Notes under the pieces: model-generated
What the model saw: the letters and a program-made list of their open reading frames with translations, nothing else
Database searches by the model: none
Told to the model about the DNA's origin: nothing
In this document: positions 34,926 to 46,895 of the stretch, piece after piece
Layout of the letters: each line of letters starts with the position of its first letter
How positions within the stretch are numbered: the first letter of the stretch is position 1
Position numbers and translations under genes: made by a program
Source of the DNA: Sesamum alatum
Lineage: Eukaryota > Streptophyta > Magnoliopsida > Lamiales > Pedaliaceae
Assembly (NCBI GenBank): GCA_034509735.1
Contig: JACGWO010000004.1
Location: forward strand, 17,899,395 to 17,963,394
Length of the DNA stretch: 64,000 bases
Direction: 5' to 3'

Positions 34926-37130
34926 TGTTAGAATAGGTACCAGAAAGAAAATAGGTTTGGCGTCTTGTAACCTATTTGACAACTTGATATAATGTAATAT
35001 TATGTAATGAATAAAATGAGTATTCGTTACCAATGGTACCTTCTTTGTTGTGCTCATTTTTCATATGTTAAAATGGTATTTCACATATATCGCAACAAAG
35101 CCCACAGACCACAACTAACAACTCATACAGTTGGACCACGCATTGGATGATGGTCATGAAACCAACTGATAAAGAGTTGGGTCTGAAACGTTTCAAGTCG
35201 AGCACCTCGAGATAGGGCATGGAGAGTCCTATAAAGACTTGCACCAAGAGTCATATTCATTGGATGAGTGCCGTGTTTCATCGGCGACAGGCGTGGAATG
35301 CATATACGATCTTGGTGGGTTGGTCGACTGGGGTCGAGCCGACTGAACTGACTCGTGGGGATCATCATATGGAAGCCTTGGAGGCTTGGTCGGTATGATA
35401 GGATTTCCCCAATTTCGATATTACGGGAGTAGTCCTCAGACTTGAGGAACCATGGCAGTCACGTACATAGGATGGGTGCATCTTGGATTTAACGAGAGGT
35501 GGTCATTATGTAAGATGATCATTATAAGCCTTGTCCAGTGCTGTCAGAATGTGTAGCGAGGACAGTAGGGTTCGAAGAGAGGATCCATCCCCTGTCAGTA
35601 TGTGACAGAGTTATCTCCTACGCACTCAGGGACACGTTCATGCTGCTTAAACCTATGGCCACAGTGGTTGGTCGAACAGGAAATGGTTTCCTACGTCGAT
35701 GCAATGAGCCATGCGTAGTTTCAAGTATTAAGCATAGATGCCTAGTCAAAGATGGGAACCGACACCCAATTCTATACCCTAGACTAAGGCCGGGAGACGG
35801 TATATGGAAGGACTGTACCCGTATGGAATTGGTGCCTAAATGTTCACGCCAACATTCACCTAGTCTCTAGTGCATGGACCGTTGCTAGACGGTCACCTAT
35901 GGTAACGGGCCCTTGTTGGACACGGACCTAAGTCTAGCTGAGGGTGAACCTAAAGGGTCACACACAAATCACCGAGAAGGTGGATAAATTGACTTGGAGT
36001 CAATTTCAGAGGATAAATAGGTAATTGGATTACTTTAGGGATTGTCCACGGGAAGCAGGGGCCGATATTGTATCGGGCCCTCATTTAATCGGTAAATGGG
36101 ATTTATCGATTAATGAAGAGAGTAGAAAGATTGGATCTTTCAATTATATTAAAATATAAATGGTATTATTTAAGTGGATCTTGAATTAAATGGGATTTAA
36201 TTTTGGGTTCGTTGTAATTGGATTACAATGGAACTCGGTCCGTTAAATTTTGGCCCAAGAGGTGTGTTAATTCCACTTTTGGAATAGGAAAAAGTTGGAC
36301 TTTTTCCCTAATGTGGTATGGCCAAAAATTATCACTTTTGAAGGGGTAAAAATCGGGCATACATGCTTGAGGTATTGACTTGTCTCCTTTTGGTAAGGGA
36401 CAAATCAATTCCAATCAAGCCTCTCTCTTTTGGTATGATTAAATCATACCTTAAAAGATGGTAGGCTTGATTGATGAATTAATGGGAATTGACTGGGATG
36501 TATCTAGACACATTCCAATAATCACATTAATTTTGTATATATATGAGTATATACATACATCAAAGCAAGAGAATCATTATTCATCTTTTTCTAGAAAAAA
36601 GAAGAAGAAAAATTGCACTCCTCTCTCTCTAATTTTCGGCCACTCTCCCTCTCACACATATCCCCTTTGTTCTTCATTTGATCTAGGATCATTTGGAAGA
36701 ACAAAGTAAGTTTAAGAAGAGCACTAACTAATAGTGTTCCTTTTCTTAAATCGAATCCTCCTAGATCCGTTTTCTGCTAGCAAGGAAAACGTGTATCTCT
36801 TCCGGTGTGGTGTGGATCACCTTTGGAGAGTTCATACATTTAAACTTTGTGAGCATTTCCGGAGAGGAACAATACAAGTAGCCGTAAACGAGAAAACTAC
36901 AAAGGTAACTTCGACCTTTACGATTTCGTAGTTTGTTTTTCGTTTCCATGCCCTATGTTCAATATACGCTTATAATATTGATACATTCTACATCGAACGC
37001 CCGGTTGAGCGCCCAAGGGAACACCCCTTGGAATTTTATGATTACTGCATTTATTTATGCTATTTAAATTTATGTATTTTGCATTCTCACGCTTCCGCTC
37101 GCGCTCCCGGGTGGATCCACTTGTCCTTTA
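34926..37130 (+). repeat. Solo LTR of the Copia-B family (2205 bp, plus)
   Basis: Starts TGTTAGAATAGGTACCAG and ends CCACTTGTCCTTTA, flanked by GAAAA (34921-34925 and 37131-37135). It aligns along its whole length with the reverse complement of the Copia-B LTRs but is more diverged, and its last dinucleotide has mutated from CA to TA. It sits between the integrase end and the linker of Copia-A. A second Copia-B-family member therefore once inserted here and recombined to a solo LTR. Confidence 0.9.
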
Positions 37131-38622
37131 GAAAAAGGTTTTCCAACGGATGTCCAACGTGATGAACTACTCCTTGAAGAATCAAGTGAGACACATCAGT
37201 CAGCAGCGCCAGGAGCTATGGATACTTTGCTAAGAGGTTTTAGGTTAAGTATCCGACGGATTGAGCAGCCTTGCGAGGCTCAACATGTTGGACAGCCTCT
37301 TCAGGCCCAGCATGTCGAACAACCTCCCAAGGAGCCAACCACGGTACCAGAACTACCGGCTCCTGTCGTGCCTGCGCCCACAGTTACCACTAATATTCCA
37401 GTCTTCGTAGATCAGCCAAAGTGCCAAGCCTCCCGTGGGGTATGGCTTCTTAGGCATGACCGGTCAATTGGATAAGGATCCTAAGACATACGGGGACGTG
37501 ATGTATGACATCGATTCGGGAAGTGGCTTGAGGCCATGAAACCAGAATGGACTCATGAGCACACACCAAAATGTGGACTCTTGTGGACCCACCCAAAGGT
37601 ATTAAACCCGTCGGGTGTAAATGGGTCTATAAGCGTAACTTGGCGTTGATGGAGAAGTAACTACCTTCAAAGCTAGGCTAGTGACGAAAGGCTACAGTCA
37701 ACGACGTGGGGTTGACTTTGAGGATACCTACTCGCCAGTAGCCATGGCTAAGTCTATTTAGATTATGCTTGCCATAGTTGCATGGTATGACTATGAAATA
37801 TGGCAGATGAACATGAAAACAGCATTTCTTAACGGTTTTATTGAGGAAGAGATCCATATGGATCAGCCGGAGGGATTCACTGTAGGTGGAGAAGAGCAGA
37901 AAGTCCGCCGTCTCCAAAAGTCCATCTATGGCCTCAAACAAGCATCCCATAGTTGGAACATTCGTTTTGATGAAGTCATGATTTCATTAAAAATGAGTGT
38001 GACCCTTGTGTATACAAGAAGGTCAGCGGGAGCTCGGTAGTATTCCTAGTGCTTTATGTGGACGACATTCTACTTATCGGGAATGATGTTAGAATGTTAG
38101 GTGACACAAAAGATTAGTTGTCTACTCAATTCTCCATGAAGGATTTGGGTGAAGCCTCCTACATTCTAGGCATCCAGATCGTCAGTGAAAGATCTAAGAG
38201 AATGTTATGAATGACCCAAAACTCGTATGTTCAGAAAATCCTGGAAAGATTCAACATGGATAACTACAAACGAGGTTTCCTTCCCATAAGACATGGGATC
38301 AAGTTATCCAAGAAACAGTCTACCAAGACTGATGAGGAGCTTGAAAAGATGAAGTCCATCCCCTATTCTTCCGCCGTAGGCAACATCCAATATGTCGTCC
38401 ACTGCACTAGGTCCGACGTCGCTTACTCTTTAAGTGTAATTAGCAAATATCAGTCCTGTGCAGACGAGGCACATTGGAATGCGGTCAAGAGTATCCTTAG
38501 GTACCTAAGGAGGACTAAGGATATATTCTTGGTCTATGGTGGTGGAAAGTTAATACTGGAAGGTTTTCTCGACGCTAGCTTCCAGTAGGACGATGACAAT
38601 GCCAAGTCTCAATGGGGCTATG
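37131..38622 (+). pseudogene. Copia-A linker, RT and RNase H start
   Basis: Resumes after the solo LTR with a degenerate linker (ends near 37475), then RT. The RT has NMKTAFLNGFIEEEIHMDQP, SIYGLKQASHSWNIRFDEV (frame 37765-38040), a frameshifted YVDD block (near 38055), and RHGIKLSKKQSTKTDEEL. The RNase H start is VHCTRSDVAYSLSVISKYQS through LEGFLDASFQ with a stop at 38586-38588. It is cut by Copia-C at 38623. A TSD copy (38618-38622) ends this part. Confidence 0.85.
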
Positions 38623-40612
38623 TGAAAGAAATCCGGTGGATCGTCCCGGGAATTGCGCGAATGCGGAAGCGCGGTAAAAATAAATTTACAAAATAAAAGG
38701 CATGCTTTTAATTTAAAGAACACGCTCAAGGGGTGTGCCCTTGAGGTTCCCGGGCGTTCGGTGTATCTCATGATCATAAAACAAATAAAGAAATCATGGA
38801 GGCCATAGAGTTGAAAAATAAAGAGGGACGAAAATCTTAAACGAGACCTACCCGTTGTCGTTTTTCGTCTTCAACTGCTACTCGCGTTGTTCCCCGTTTT
38901 GCACCAAGACCTCGTTCTTGAGATCCTCCAAATCGTGACACACGATCCACCCACGTATTCTTGCACGTCGTGCTAGCAACGAACAAGTATTATATTGGAA
39001 AGGATAGATCAACCACGCGTTATGAATTAACGGGATCGATCTTCCTTAGTTCAATTGTTCCAAGAACAAAAGAACAAGAAAATAATATTTTCTTGGTGAG
39101 AGAGAGAGAGAGAGGGGCAGACGAGAGAGGGGAGGAGAGAGTGTGTGTTGTCTGTGTGTTTTCAAGAATCATCAAAAACACAAATGTTGGAAGCTAGAGG
39201 TTTATATAGAGGAAGAGTTTAATCCTCTTTAAACTCAAACTCTAAGTAACCTAATTTGACTAGGATTTTGACCTAGTCAAACTAGTGCTTGACCTAATCA
39301 AGCGAATCCTAGCCTTCCATCTCCCCTTTCCATCTCAACCGTTGATTTCAATTTAATGGAATATTTAAATCCTATTAAATATTCCAAAAGGCTAAAAGAA
39401 TAAATATAATATAATAAATAAATATCATAATTTATTCTAAGCCCATTAAATCAACCCTTTTAATAAATCCTATTTATTAATTTAATTCCCTTTATCAAAT
39501 AGAAGGAATTAATTTCTCCAAGAAAAATATAGGACCCGATTAAATCTAATTTAATCATTCCTTTACTCCAATATTTAATTCTAAATTAAATACTAAGTGT
39601 GTGTGGATAGTGTGTGACTCTTTAGGTTCACCATTCAGCTAGACTTGGTCAGATTCCTAGAATCCGTCCGTTACCATGGGTGGCCATCTAGCAACGATCC
39701 ATGGCACTAGAGACTAGGTGAAATATTCGGGGATGAACATTTAGGCTCTAACAGTACACTTGTCCTTCTGTCTTCGGCCTCATCACTTAGGGTCTAGGGC
39801 TGGAAAATGCAGGTACCCATTTTAGACCTAAGTGTCGGTCTGTCCTCACTAAACGCCGCAAGGGAAACCTTTTCCCTTCTGTTCAGTCACTGTGGCCACA
39901 GATTTCAGGGACAAGACACAGAGCATATATGAGACTCAACTGTCAACACCTTTTGACAGGAGACAGATCTTTTCTTGGAAACTACTGTCACTTTGTACAC
40001 CCGAGCTGCACTAGACATGGCTTATGACTACTCAAGAGTATTTTGGCAATCTCTCACCATATCTAAGATACAGACCTGATGCACAGGTAAACTCAGCAGT
40101 TCCTCAAGTCAAAGGACTTGGCCTGTACCGTTGGAACCGGGAATACACGTCATACCTTGCTGACCATACTCAAGGTCCTCCGTAAGACGGTTCCCGCGAG
40201 TCACCTCAGTCAGCTGCTTCCTAGCACGCTGACCCACTAACACTGCTTAGACAACCTTCGTCACCCGTCGATGAAATACGACAGCAGATGCTTAGTGCAA
40301 GTCTCAAAGGGAATCCCGGTACCCATTTTCGGGATTCCTTGACTTGGAGATTTCCGGACTGATTCGGTAAGACTGATTTCATGGACCTACCTCCAAGCGT
40401 AGTCCCAGTCCCCGAAATCGTTTCTCAGTCCGTGGGCTTTGTTTTGCGTAGTGAACAGAAATGTAAATGCAGATAAGTGAACGTAAACAAAGTATTGCCA
40501 TATGAATTTTCACTTCTTTTTTCATAAATATTTTATCAAATACCAAAGAATTGTCTAGACATAGGTTACATATTCCTGCCAAAATTGGCTTACATGGTCA
40601 CCTATTCTAACA
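38623..40612 (-). repeat. Copia-C 3' LTR
   Basis: Starts TGAAAGAAATCCGG and ends CACCTATTCTAACA, followed by ATCTCCCACTT (purine tract on the minus strand). It contains the minus-strand TATA box TCTATATAAACC at about 39200-39211, which the 5' LTR lacks. Confidence 0.92.
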
Positions 40613-40628
40613 ATCTCCCACTTGACCT

Positions 40629-42083
40629 TTAAAGCCAATTGCCCATATGCTTAATCCCCATCTTCTCAAGATGTTGCGTATGAGCGCTCTGCGACATAGG
40701 CTTTGTCAGCGAGTCTGCTGTGTTGTCTGCCGAGTTGACTCGGTCTATCCGGACATCACCTCTTCCTACCATTTCTCTAAGAAGATGGTAGCGTCTAAGA
40801 ATATGTTTAGAACGGTGATGAGATCTCGGTTCCTTTGCTTGCGCTATAGCGCCGTTGTTATCACAGAAGATGACAACGGGCTCGGCGATGCTAGGCACCA
40901 CACTCAACTCTTGGATGTAGTTTCTCATCCATACCGCTTCCTTAGCAGCTTCTGAAGCTGCTATGTATTCAGCCTCTGTGGTGGAGTCAGCAATGGTTGC
41001 TTGCTTGGAACTTTTCCAAGCTACTACTCCTCCATTGAGTTTGAATACGTACCCCGATTGAGACTTGGCATCATCGTCATCAGACTGGAAGCTAGCGTCG
41101 CTAAAGCCTTCCAGAATTAGTTCTCCATTGCCATAGACTAGGAACATTTCCTTAGTCCTTCTTAGGTACTTAAGGATGCCCTTAACAGCATTCCAATGTG
41201 CCTCTCCTGCGCAGGATTGATATCTGCTTGTCACGCTCAAAGCGTATGCAATGTCAGGCCTAGTGCAATGGACCGCATATTATATGCTACCTACGGCGGA
41301 GGCATAGGGGACGACCTTCATCCTTTCAAGTTCCTCATCAGTCTGTGGGGACTGTTTCTTGGATAACTTGATCCCATGCCTCATTGGAAGGAATCCTCGT
41401 TTAGAGTTGTCCATTCGATATCTCTTTAGGACTTTCTCCACATACGAGTTTTGGGTGAGTCCTAACATCCTTTTAGATCTGTCCCTGACAATCTGGATGC
41501 CTAGGATGTAGGAGGCTTCACCCAAGTCCTTCATGGAAAACTGGGTTGACAACCAAGCTTTTGTGTTTCCTAACATTCTAACGTCATTACCAATGAGCAG
41601 AATGTCATCCACATAAAGCACTAGGAACACTATTGAGCTCCCACTGACCTTCTTGTATACACAAGGGTCAGATTCGTTTTTTATGAAGTCATAACCCTGT
41701 ATTACTTCATCAAATCGAATGTTCCAACTTCGGGAGGCTTGTTTGAGGCCATAGATGGACTTCTGGAGACGACAGACTTTCTGTTCTTCTCCAGTGACCG
41801 TGAAACCCTGCGGCTGATCCATATAGATCTCTTCTTCAACGAAACCGTTGAGGAAGGCCGTTTTCACGTCCATCTGCCATATCTCATAGTCATACCATGC
41901 TGCTATGGCGAGCAGAATCCGAATGGACTTAGCCATGGTTACTGGCGAGTAGGTATCCTCAAAATCGACTCCGGGTCGTTGAGTGTATCCCTTAGCTACA
42001 AGCCTAGCCTTAAAGGTTGTGACTTCTTCATCAACGCCAAGTTTGCGCTTGTAGACCTCACTTACAGCCCACTGGCTTAACAC
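40629..42083 (-). pseudogene. Copia-C RT and RNase H
   Basis: The RT frame (42083-41280) has FKARLVAKGYTQRPGVDFED, WQMDVKTAFLNGFVEEEI, SIYGLKQASRSWNIRFDEVI and the catalytic LVLYVDDILLIGND. TAA at 41280-41282 then interrupts it. RNase H continues in the same frame (41240-40629) with LILEGFSDASFQ, DSTTEAEYIAASEAAKEAVW, FCDNNGAI and SKHILRRYHLLREMVGRGDV, the usual copia RNase H order. The frame is shifted by one base relative to the upstream linker near 42065. Confidence 0.9.
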
Positions 42084-44682
42084 CTTTCGGTGGATCTACA
42101 AGACTCCAAACTTGGTTCTCGCTCATGGAGTCCATTTCGGCTTTCATGGCCTCAAGCCATTTCCCGGAGTCGATGTCAGACATCGCTTCTCCATAAGTCT
42201 TAGGATCGTTATCCAAAAGATCGGTCGCACCTAGAAAGCCATATCTCACTGGAGGTCTGGACTCTCTAGTGGACCTACGGAGAACGGGAACGTCAGTGGT
42301 GAATGTGGGCATTGACTGTATCGGAGCCGGTGGTTCAGGAACCGGGGCTGGCTGTTCCTGAGGCTGTCCTTCATGCCTAGCATGTTGGACTTCTCGAGGT
42401 TGGTCAGCCCTTCAGCTGTCTATCCTGAATCCTCTAAGTGAGGGTTCCGCGGCTTCTTCTGATGGCTGGATTCCATCACTTGATTCCTCAAGGATCAGCT
42501 CATCAGGTTGGATATCCTCCGGGAAGCCTTGCTCCAAGAATACTGCATTTCTTGAAACAAACACCTTTTGTTCCAAGGGGTCATAAAAGTAATAACCCGC
42601 AGTTTCTTTAGGGTATCCAACGAACCTGCATAAGCTAGACCTAGATTCTAACTTATCTCCCACTAACCTCTTGACGTATGCGGGGCTACCCCATACTTTC
42701 AAGTAGTTGTAGGATGCAGGCTTGCCGTGCCATATTTCATATGGCGTTTGGGTCAATGCACTAGTAGGCGCTAAATTCAATAATTTGGCCGCTGTCTCTA
42801 GTGCATAGCCCCAAAACGATAAGGGCAATTTGGTAAAACTCATCATGGACCGAACCATGTCCAACAGGATTCGATTCCTCCTTTCAGAGACACCATTTAA
42901 CTGTGGTGTTCCTGGAGGCGTCCATTCTGATATTATACCATGTTCTTTTAGATAATCTAGGAACTCTGTACTAAGGTATTCACCGCCTCGGTCTGACCGA
43001 AGGATTTTAATTTTGCAGTTAGTTTGGTTCTCCACTTCAAGTCTGAATTCTTTAAACCTCTCAAGAGCTTCAGACTTGTACCTCATCAGGTAAACATAAC
43101 CATACCGTGAATGATCATCGGTGAAGGTTATGAAGTATGAGAACCCACCTCGGGCCTGCGTCCTTAGTGGTCCACATACGTCTGTATGGACCAAGTCCAA
43201 CAGACTTGTGGCAAGCCTGCTTTGTCCTACAAGGGCCTCTTTGGTCATTTTCCCTCTTAGACAGGACTCACAAGTTGATAGATCGCTCGAGTCCCCAACC
43301 TCTAGGTTCTTTGAGTCTACCAACCTTTTTATCCTATCTTGGGATATGTGACCTAGCCTAGCATGCCACAAACGTGCATTCCCGTTATTATCTAATTTTC
43401 GTTTGTGTTGTGCATTGAGGACGAAATTCGTTTGTTGCAAGATATAGAGTCCGTTATGTAATGTACCAAGTAGATGAGCAATTCCACACCTTATCAAATA
43501 AAAGCAGTTTTTATTGATTCTAAACTCATAACCACTATTGTCCAACAATGGAATGGAAATGATGTTTTTAATCATACTGGGTACAAAATAAACTTGTTCT
43601 AAATCTATGCTAATATTATCACTAATCACTAGAGTGGCGGATCCTACTGCTTCTGCCGAGATGGCCTTGCCATTCCCAAGCTTCAGGATCATGTCCCCGC
43701 TACCCAGTTTTCTACTTCTTTTCAACACCTGCAAGTCATTGCAAATGTGAGCTCCACAGCCGGTTTCTAATACCCAAGAGGCAGAACTAGTGACCATATT
43801 AACCTCAATCACATATATACCTTGGTTCGAGAAGAGTTTGGGGCACTCTCTCTTCCAATGCCCTTTCTCACGGCAGTTGATACATATGTCATATGCCTTT
43901 GACTATTGCTTGGAGACAACCTTTCCCTTTCCTTTGCCTTTCCCCTCTTTGGCAATGGGAACACTCTTAGTGTTCGTAGCTGCTTTGATGGCCTTTCCCT
44001 TCCCTGTCTTCTTCTTCCAACGTCCGGCACCCTTGCCTTTCGTATTAGAAGTCGAAGCACCTCCAAACAATACCGAAGGCGTGGACTTCTTAGTCGTTGC
44101 CTCATATTGCACCAACATATTGATCAACTCATGAATGCCCTTCTCAAGTGCGTTCATGTTGTAGTTGACGATAAATTGGTCAAAGGAGGGTGGGAGTGAC
44201 TGAAGGATCACATCTATGTACGTTTCATTATCGAGACCTGCCTTTAGGTCCTCGAGCTTTTCCACCAGGGTAAGCATTTTAACCCCGTGTTCTTGTACAA
44301 ATGACCCTTCTGTCATTTTAGTTCGAAAGAACGCCTTGGTCGCGACATACCTAGTATGCCGGTCCGGGACTGCATAGCAATCCTTAAGGCGAGCCATAAT
44401 GGAAGGGACATCGTCTAGCCTTTCATATTGCTTCTGAATCTCATTGGTCATCGAAGCAAGTATGATGCTACGGACCTTCCGGTTATCCTTATGCCAAGTC
44501 TCGAACGTCTCACGTTCTTCTGGCGTGGATCCTTCCGGTAAGGTCCTAGGGAGAGGCTCGTCCATGACGTAGCCTTGGTTCTCGTAATCTAGGACTATCC
44601 TGAGATTGCGCAACCAGTCGTTGTAGTTTGTTCCATTGAATTTGTTTGTCTCAAGAATGGTGGAAAGTGGGTTCTTAGACAT
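42058..44682 (-). pseudogene. Copia-C gag-protease-integrase-linker polyprotein
   Basis: Single frame from ATG 44682 (MSKNPLSTILETNKFNGTNY). The Gag body runs to a TAG at 43903-43905. The zinc knuckle CINCREKGHWKREC follows and has all four ligands. The protease block reads VLETGCGAH (43765-43767 encodes E), where Copia-A and Copia-B have the expected catalytic D. The integrase has HARLGHISQDRIKRLV with CESC, and the core residues in HTDVCGP, LRSDRGGEY and VSERRN. TGA at 42412-42414 interrupts the linker, which then continues to a frameshift before RT. The Gag body of 260 codons is a plausible complete capsid product. Confidence 0.88.
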
Positions 44683-45060
44683 TTTAAAATCTACATTTTT
44701 AGAAAACAGCGCGCGATCAGCATAAAATAAATGACGGTGGTTTGATAAAATAATTAAATGCATGGACTTTAGTCATTTAATCCTCCCACTATTTATACGA
44801 AAACACAGTACTCTCAAACGTGATTTTCGGGAAATCCTTTCCAAGTGGGCTTGGGATCCACAGCGATTTTTCCCATACCCCGCTTTTTACGATTCGCATG
44901 GAAAAGATCCTGTGAGAGGTATTCCATACCATTCTCGTACCACGAGATTCCCAAGATTATTGCCTCACCCTTTCACATGATCCCGAGGACTCCAAGCGAA
45001 TCATGTTAATTGGGCGTTAGACCCAACCCAATCGACCGAGCCACGGACCCACTGGTACCC

Positions 45061-45150
45061 CACGACTCGTGAGACAGGTAGCAGCAGCCCGCTTTTCGTT
45101 CATGACATAATGCAGCTTCCTTTAAGTACAATAACGTGCCACGACTCGTG
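45061..45150 (-). promoter_or_regulatory. Twin CACGAGTCGTG motifs in the Copia-C leader
   Basis: CACGACTCGTG on the plus strand at 45061-45071 and 45140-45150, 79 bp apart, in the same order and surroundings as in the other two elements. Confidence 0.75.
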
Positions 45151-46204
45151 AGACCACGCTATTGACCTAAAGCAGCTTTCTCACTATGCCATGGATTGGA
45201 AGGCATGGACAAACTCCTAGAGTTCATGTCCACTTTGTCTAGGGTCTAATATTTTGACATTGGTCCAACCAATGTCAGAGTAAGTAATGACCGAGATCTT
45301 AAATAAATATCTACACATACATCCATAATGCGTAAATAAACCATTCATAGCAGTTATATGATAAATAAACAATCCATTCATCCATCATCATAACCACATG
45401 CAAAATTAAAGCCTAGCACGCCCCTGTTGGATGATCACGAGCCCGTATCCTATGCGATCCACTGAGCCCGCAGTGGATCTATGGTCAATCTAGGGTTGGT
45501 CCTATACTATTACATTAATAGTAACTCAATCATCATGCTGATGGGCCTTGGTCTCTTTTTCTCTTTCTTCACTTCATGGAAAACTCCAAGGGGTCCTCTC
45601 GTCTGGGCTCTCCATGTGGTCCTTCCTTCTTCTCCACCAATTACAAAAAGGAAACCTCACTCCTAGTCTACTCTCATTACATATTGAAAAATAGAAACCC
45701 AGCAAAAACCCAGGGGGAGTACATAAGAAGGGAGGTAGAATGTCTTATTATTCCAAGGCAACTAGAAAGAGAGAAGGAGAAAGCAGTAAAGAGGCACACA
45801 GGCCCAACAGAAAATAAACCATACATCCGGTCTTAGGGCTCGCGATCATCCATTTCCATCCAACACACATAATCACATGATCTAATCATATAATTACATA
45901 ATACCAACAACATATGATTTCTAATCATAAATATCCAAAATAATTAATGAATATGTGCACAACGTGTGAAAACAGAACACAAATATTGGTAATAATATTT
46001 TCTCGTTTTAAGAAAATCTTTCCTCATTAGTTTAAGTAAAATAACCCCGGGATTCCGAATCCAATTTATTTTACTCCTAAAATAATGTCTTTAGAAAAAT
46101 AGGCATGATTGAACCAAAAAAGATTTTTCAGAATTAATTCAAAAATTAAAACTGAAAATAATTAAAAAAATAAAAGAAAAAATACTGCTAGGGTTTTGAA
46201 ACCC

Positions 46205-46685
46205 TAGCAGCAGCAGCTGCTGCCGCCGCCGCCACCGGCGGCTCGTCGGTACGCGCGCAGGGCAGCAGGCTCAGCCTGCCGCCCCTGCGCGCGCGCAGGC
46301 CCCTTGCCTGCGTGCGCGCGCGCCTGGCTGGCAGGCCGCCGCGCGCACAGTCTCCCCTGCCTTGCGCGCGCGCTGGCCTGCTGCCTGCTGGCCGTGCCGT
46401 GCGCAGTGCGCGCGCAGACGCGCACTGGGCACGCCTGCCGGGCGCAGACTCCTCCGTCTGCGTGCGCGCGCGCCTGGCGTCGCTGCCGCAGAGCACGTCC
46501 GCGCGCGGACCCGCAGGCGCGCGGCCTTGCGTGCGCGCGCGCCTGGAGGCGTTGCCCTGCGCGCAGCCTTCCTGGCTGCGCGCTGCCCCCGCGCGGCCGG
46601 CTGGGCGGCGCGCGCAGGCCTCCCTTGCCTGCGCGCGTCTACCTTGCCGACAGCGCGCGGGAGGGCTGGCCGGCTGCGTCGTTTC
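46205..46685 (-). repeat. GC-rich hairpin array in the Copia-C leader
   Basis: About 480 bp, dominated by CpG. Perfect stems with shared outer arms GCGCGCAG / CTGCGCGC occur at 46253-46292 (arm ending AGGG/CCCT, with a nested GCAGGC-TCA-GCCTGC), 46559-46583 (AGCC/GGCT, loop TTCCT) and 46610-46636 (AGGC/GCCT, loop CTCCCTT). Stems of 7 bp are at 46294-46312 (AGGC/GCCT, loop CCCTT) and 46443-46462 (AGAC/GTCT, loop TCCTCC). A 14 bp palindrome GTCCGCGCGCGGAC is at 46497-46510. The spacer TGCGTGCGCGCGCGCCTGG recurs three times, starting near 46309, 46459 and 46528. Confidence 0.82.
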
Positions 46686-46882
46686 TCGTTTTCCGTTCAA
46701 TTTTCCACCCCGTTTCCCAAGAAAAATAGAAAATTACCAAACATTCATAAATTCACACGAATTAAAAGCAATAAAATCGACATGCTTAAAATCAAGTACA
46801 ATCAAGATTTAATATAAAACATGCCAATATCACGTTTCATGCTTATAACGCACATAAACCCTAGGCCTATACACCGAACCGG

Positions 46883-46894
46883 GCTCTGATACCA
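46883..46894 (-). promoter_or_regulatory. Copia-C primer-binding site
   Basis: The minus strand reads TGGTATCAGAGC immediately inside the 5' LTR end (one base apart), a tRNA-Met-type primer site. Confidence 0.88.
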
Positions 46895-46895
46895 C

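Noticed and set aside
46188..46817. Open frames of 73-170 codons in four frames
   Set aside because: Same reason: composition of the Copia-C GC block. Being open in many frames at once argues against coding.
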